Assembly (NCBI GenBank): GCA_003453515.1
Contig: DMLD01000131.1
Coordinates: 1-6,196 of the forward strand
Length of the DNA stretch: 6,196 nt
Source: Lachnospiraceae bacterium
Lineage (GTDB): Bacteria > Bacillota > Clostridia > Lachnospirales > Lachnospiraceae
Direction of reading: 5' to 3'
Position 1 is the stretch's first letter; each line of letters begins with the position of its first letter. Shown here piece after piece: positions 5,185 to 6,196 of this stretch. The notes under the pieces are model-generated. The model did no database searches. It was not told the origin of the DNA and was given only the letters and a program-made list of their open reading frames with translations. The translations under genes and the position numbers were made by a program.

Positions 5185-6196
5185 ATGTATCGTTTGTTGA
5201 GAAAGGGTGTAGCGTTTATACTGTGTATGACATTGGTCATGTCTGTTTTCGGCGTGATCCCGGGAACGCGGATCGTATCCAAGGCAGCAGATGAGCTGAC
5301 ATATGTGCCGGACGATAGTGTCGGAGGCGGTTATTACGCCGTGGCTTCCCTGGAGGATCTGTATACCATGCAGTCCATGATCGAGGATGGATATAACACG
5401 GCATACTTTAGGCTTACGGCGGATATCATTGCTGATAATGCAGCTGAAAACGAGTGGTATCCGACCGGTGATGATGTACCCTTTTCGGGGACGCTTGACG
5501 GAGCGGGACACATCATCAGCGGACTCAAGATCATGATGGATGATGATTATACGTCCAATATCGGATTTTTCTCAAGTCTGTCACGTGCGACCATAAAGGA
5601 TATCACCTTTAAAAATTGTGCCATCACGAGCAACTTTGAATCCACGGATTCGATCTCTGCAAGAAATATCGGTATAGTTGCCGGAACCATCGAGAACTCG
5701 ACACTTACCAACGTAACATTTGAGAATTGCCGCGTATCACCGGCACTACCGGCTGATTCGTCAGTCACGTCTGCGGGAATGATAGCAGGAGAGGCGGTTG
5801 AGACGGATGTGAGTGGGGTCACGATAGACGGCGGCAGGATCGCGTTTCAGGAAACCGTGGCGACAGAAAACATAGGAACGGTCGACGAGGGAGCCGTAAA
5901 GGCAGATACAGGCTCGGGTGGCTCCGGTTCGGGTTCAGGTTCGGGCTCGGGTTCAGGCTCAGGGTCAGGTTCGGGCTCAGGCTCAGGCTCAGGCAGTGAA
6001 AACGATACCAAACCGCTTCCTTCGGGAACGTCTATAGACAATGAAAAGCTGCGCTATGAGGTAGATGATGAGGGTGAGCTTCAGGTCGATTCATTGATCG
6101 ATTTTTCACTTAAGAAGGTCGTTATTCCGGACAAGGTCACTCATGACGGGATTGATTATAAGGTGACAAGTATAAAGGCAGAGGCGTTCAGCGGCG
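5185..6196 (+). CDS. Secreted surface protein: GLUG-like region, Gly-Ser linker, BspA-type LRR (3' end outside window)
   Basis: The frame is open from 5185 to the window end (337 codons, no stop). Residues 1-34 are a signal peptide: MYRLLRKG, a hydrophobic core (VAFILCMTLVMSVFGVI) and likely Sec cleavage after SKA near residue 34. Residues about 100-205 look like a GLUG-type right-handed beta-helix: FSGTLDGAGHIISGLKI (100-116), NIGFFSSLSRATIKDITF (125-142), NIGIVAG (161-167), AGMIAGEAV. Residues 243-271 are GSG followed by thirteen Gly-Ser pairs, a flexible linker. After it, VVIPDKVTHDGIDYKVTSIK, then AEAF (312-335), match the start of a BspA-type LRR_5 domain. No anchor is visible because the C-terminus is missing. 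Such proteins usually act in adhesion or contact with host or plant material; that role is inferred. The start is supported by a strong ribosome site. Confidence 0.87.
   Translation, partial: MYRLLRKGVAFILCMTLVMSVFGVIPGTRIVSKAADELTYVPDDSVGGGYYAVASLEDLYTMQSMIEDGYNTAYFRLTADIIADNAAENEWYPTGDDVPFSGTLDGAGHIISGLKIMMDDDYTSNIGFFSSLSRATIKDITFKNCAITSNFESTDSISARNIGIVAGTIENSTLTNVTFENCRVSPALPADSSVTSAGMIAGEAVETDVSGVTIDGGRIAFQETVATENIGTVDEGAVKADTGSGGSGSGSGSGSGSGSGSGSGSGSGSGSENDTKPLPSGTSIDNEKLRYEVDDEGELQVDSLIDFSLKKVVIPDKVTHDGIDYKVTSIKAEAFSG
5911..5997 (+). repeat. Hexanucleotide (GGN TCN) tandem repeat coding for Gly-Ser
   Basis: Twenty-nine codons of alternating glycine (mostly GGC/GGT) and serine (mostly TCG/TCA), broken only by GGT GGC near the 5' end. 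The 6-bp unit keeps the frame when copies are gained or lost. It lies between the GLUG-like and LRR-like parts of the surface protein. Confidence 0.9.

Noticed and set aside
5165..5200. Possible 11-codon leader ORF overlapping the start of the surface protein gene
   Set aside because: The ATG has no ribosome site, and the frame just crosses the ribosome site of the real gene; there is no attenuator-like codon bias.
5847..6041. Minus-strand ORF with a long Glu-Pro repeat
   Set aside because: It is the complement of the Gly-Ser codons of the surface protein gene, which has a signal peptide and ribosome site; the minus frame has neither.

Overview
The window reads as a chromosomal stretch of a Gram-positive Clostridia member, most likely Lachnospiraceae (gut or rumen type). 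This is inferred from strong purine-rich Shine-Dalgarno sequences, heavy use of ATA and AGA/AGG codons at moderate GC, and the protein families present: a Clostridia-type FliB-like protein, a DUF4190-like membrane protein, and a secreted protein with GLUG-like and BspA-like repeats. All genes are on the + strand. I see no mobile element, CRISPR array, tRNA or rRNA.

Layout. (1) Bases 1-2632 look like one transcription unit: the 3' part of valS (valyl-tRNA synthetase), a 47-codon acidic small protein, and a membrane protein built as zinc ribbon, TPRs, one transmembrane helix, coiled coil and TPR. It closes with a clear intrinsic terminator. (2) A FliB-family cysteine-rich protein (flagellin lysine-N-methylase type) begins only 17 nt after that terminator's T-run. 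(3) A well-formed sigma-A promoter at 3855-3883 drives a 207-aa protein that may be a degenerate GHKL/HATPase-like protein. A small DUF4190-like membrane protein follows without a visible promoter or terminator between them. (4) A 159-nt intergenic region holds three hairpins, including a perfect 15-bp inverted repeat. It precedes a secreted surface protein with a signal peptide, GLUG-like beta-helix region, long Gly-Ser repeat and the start of a BspA-type leucine-rich repeat; this gene runs off the 3' end.

How they work together: apart from the probable valS operon, the genes do not form a recognisable pathway. There is no convincing defence system or biosynthetic cluster. The points most worth following are the small acidic protein and zinc-ribbon/TPR membrane protein attached to valS, the structured leader of the surface-protein gene, the hexanucleotide Gly-Ser repeat, and an identical 15-nt ribosome-binding module in front of two envelope-protein genes.
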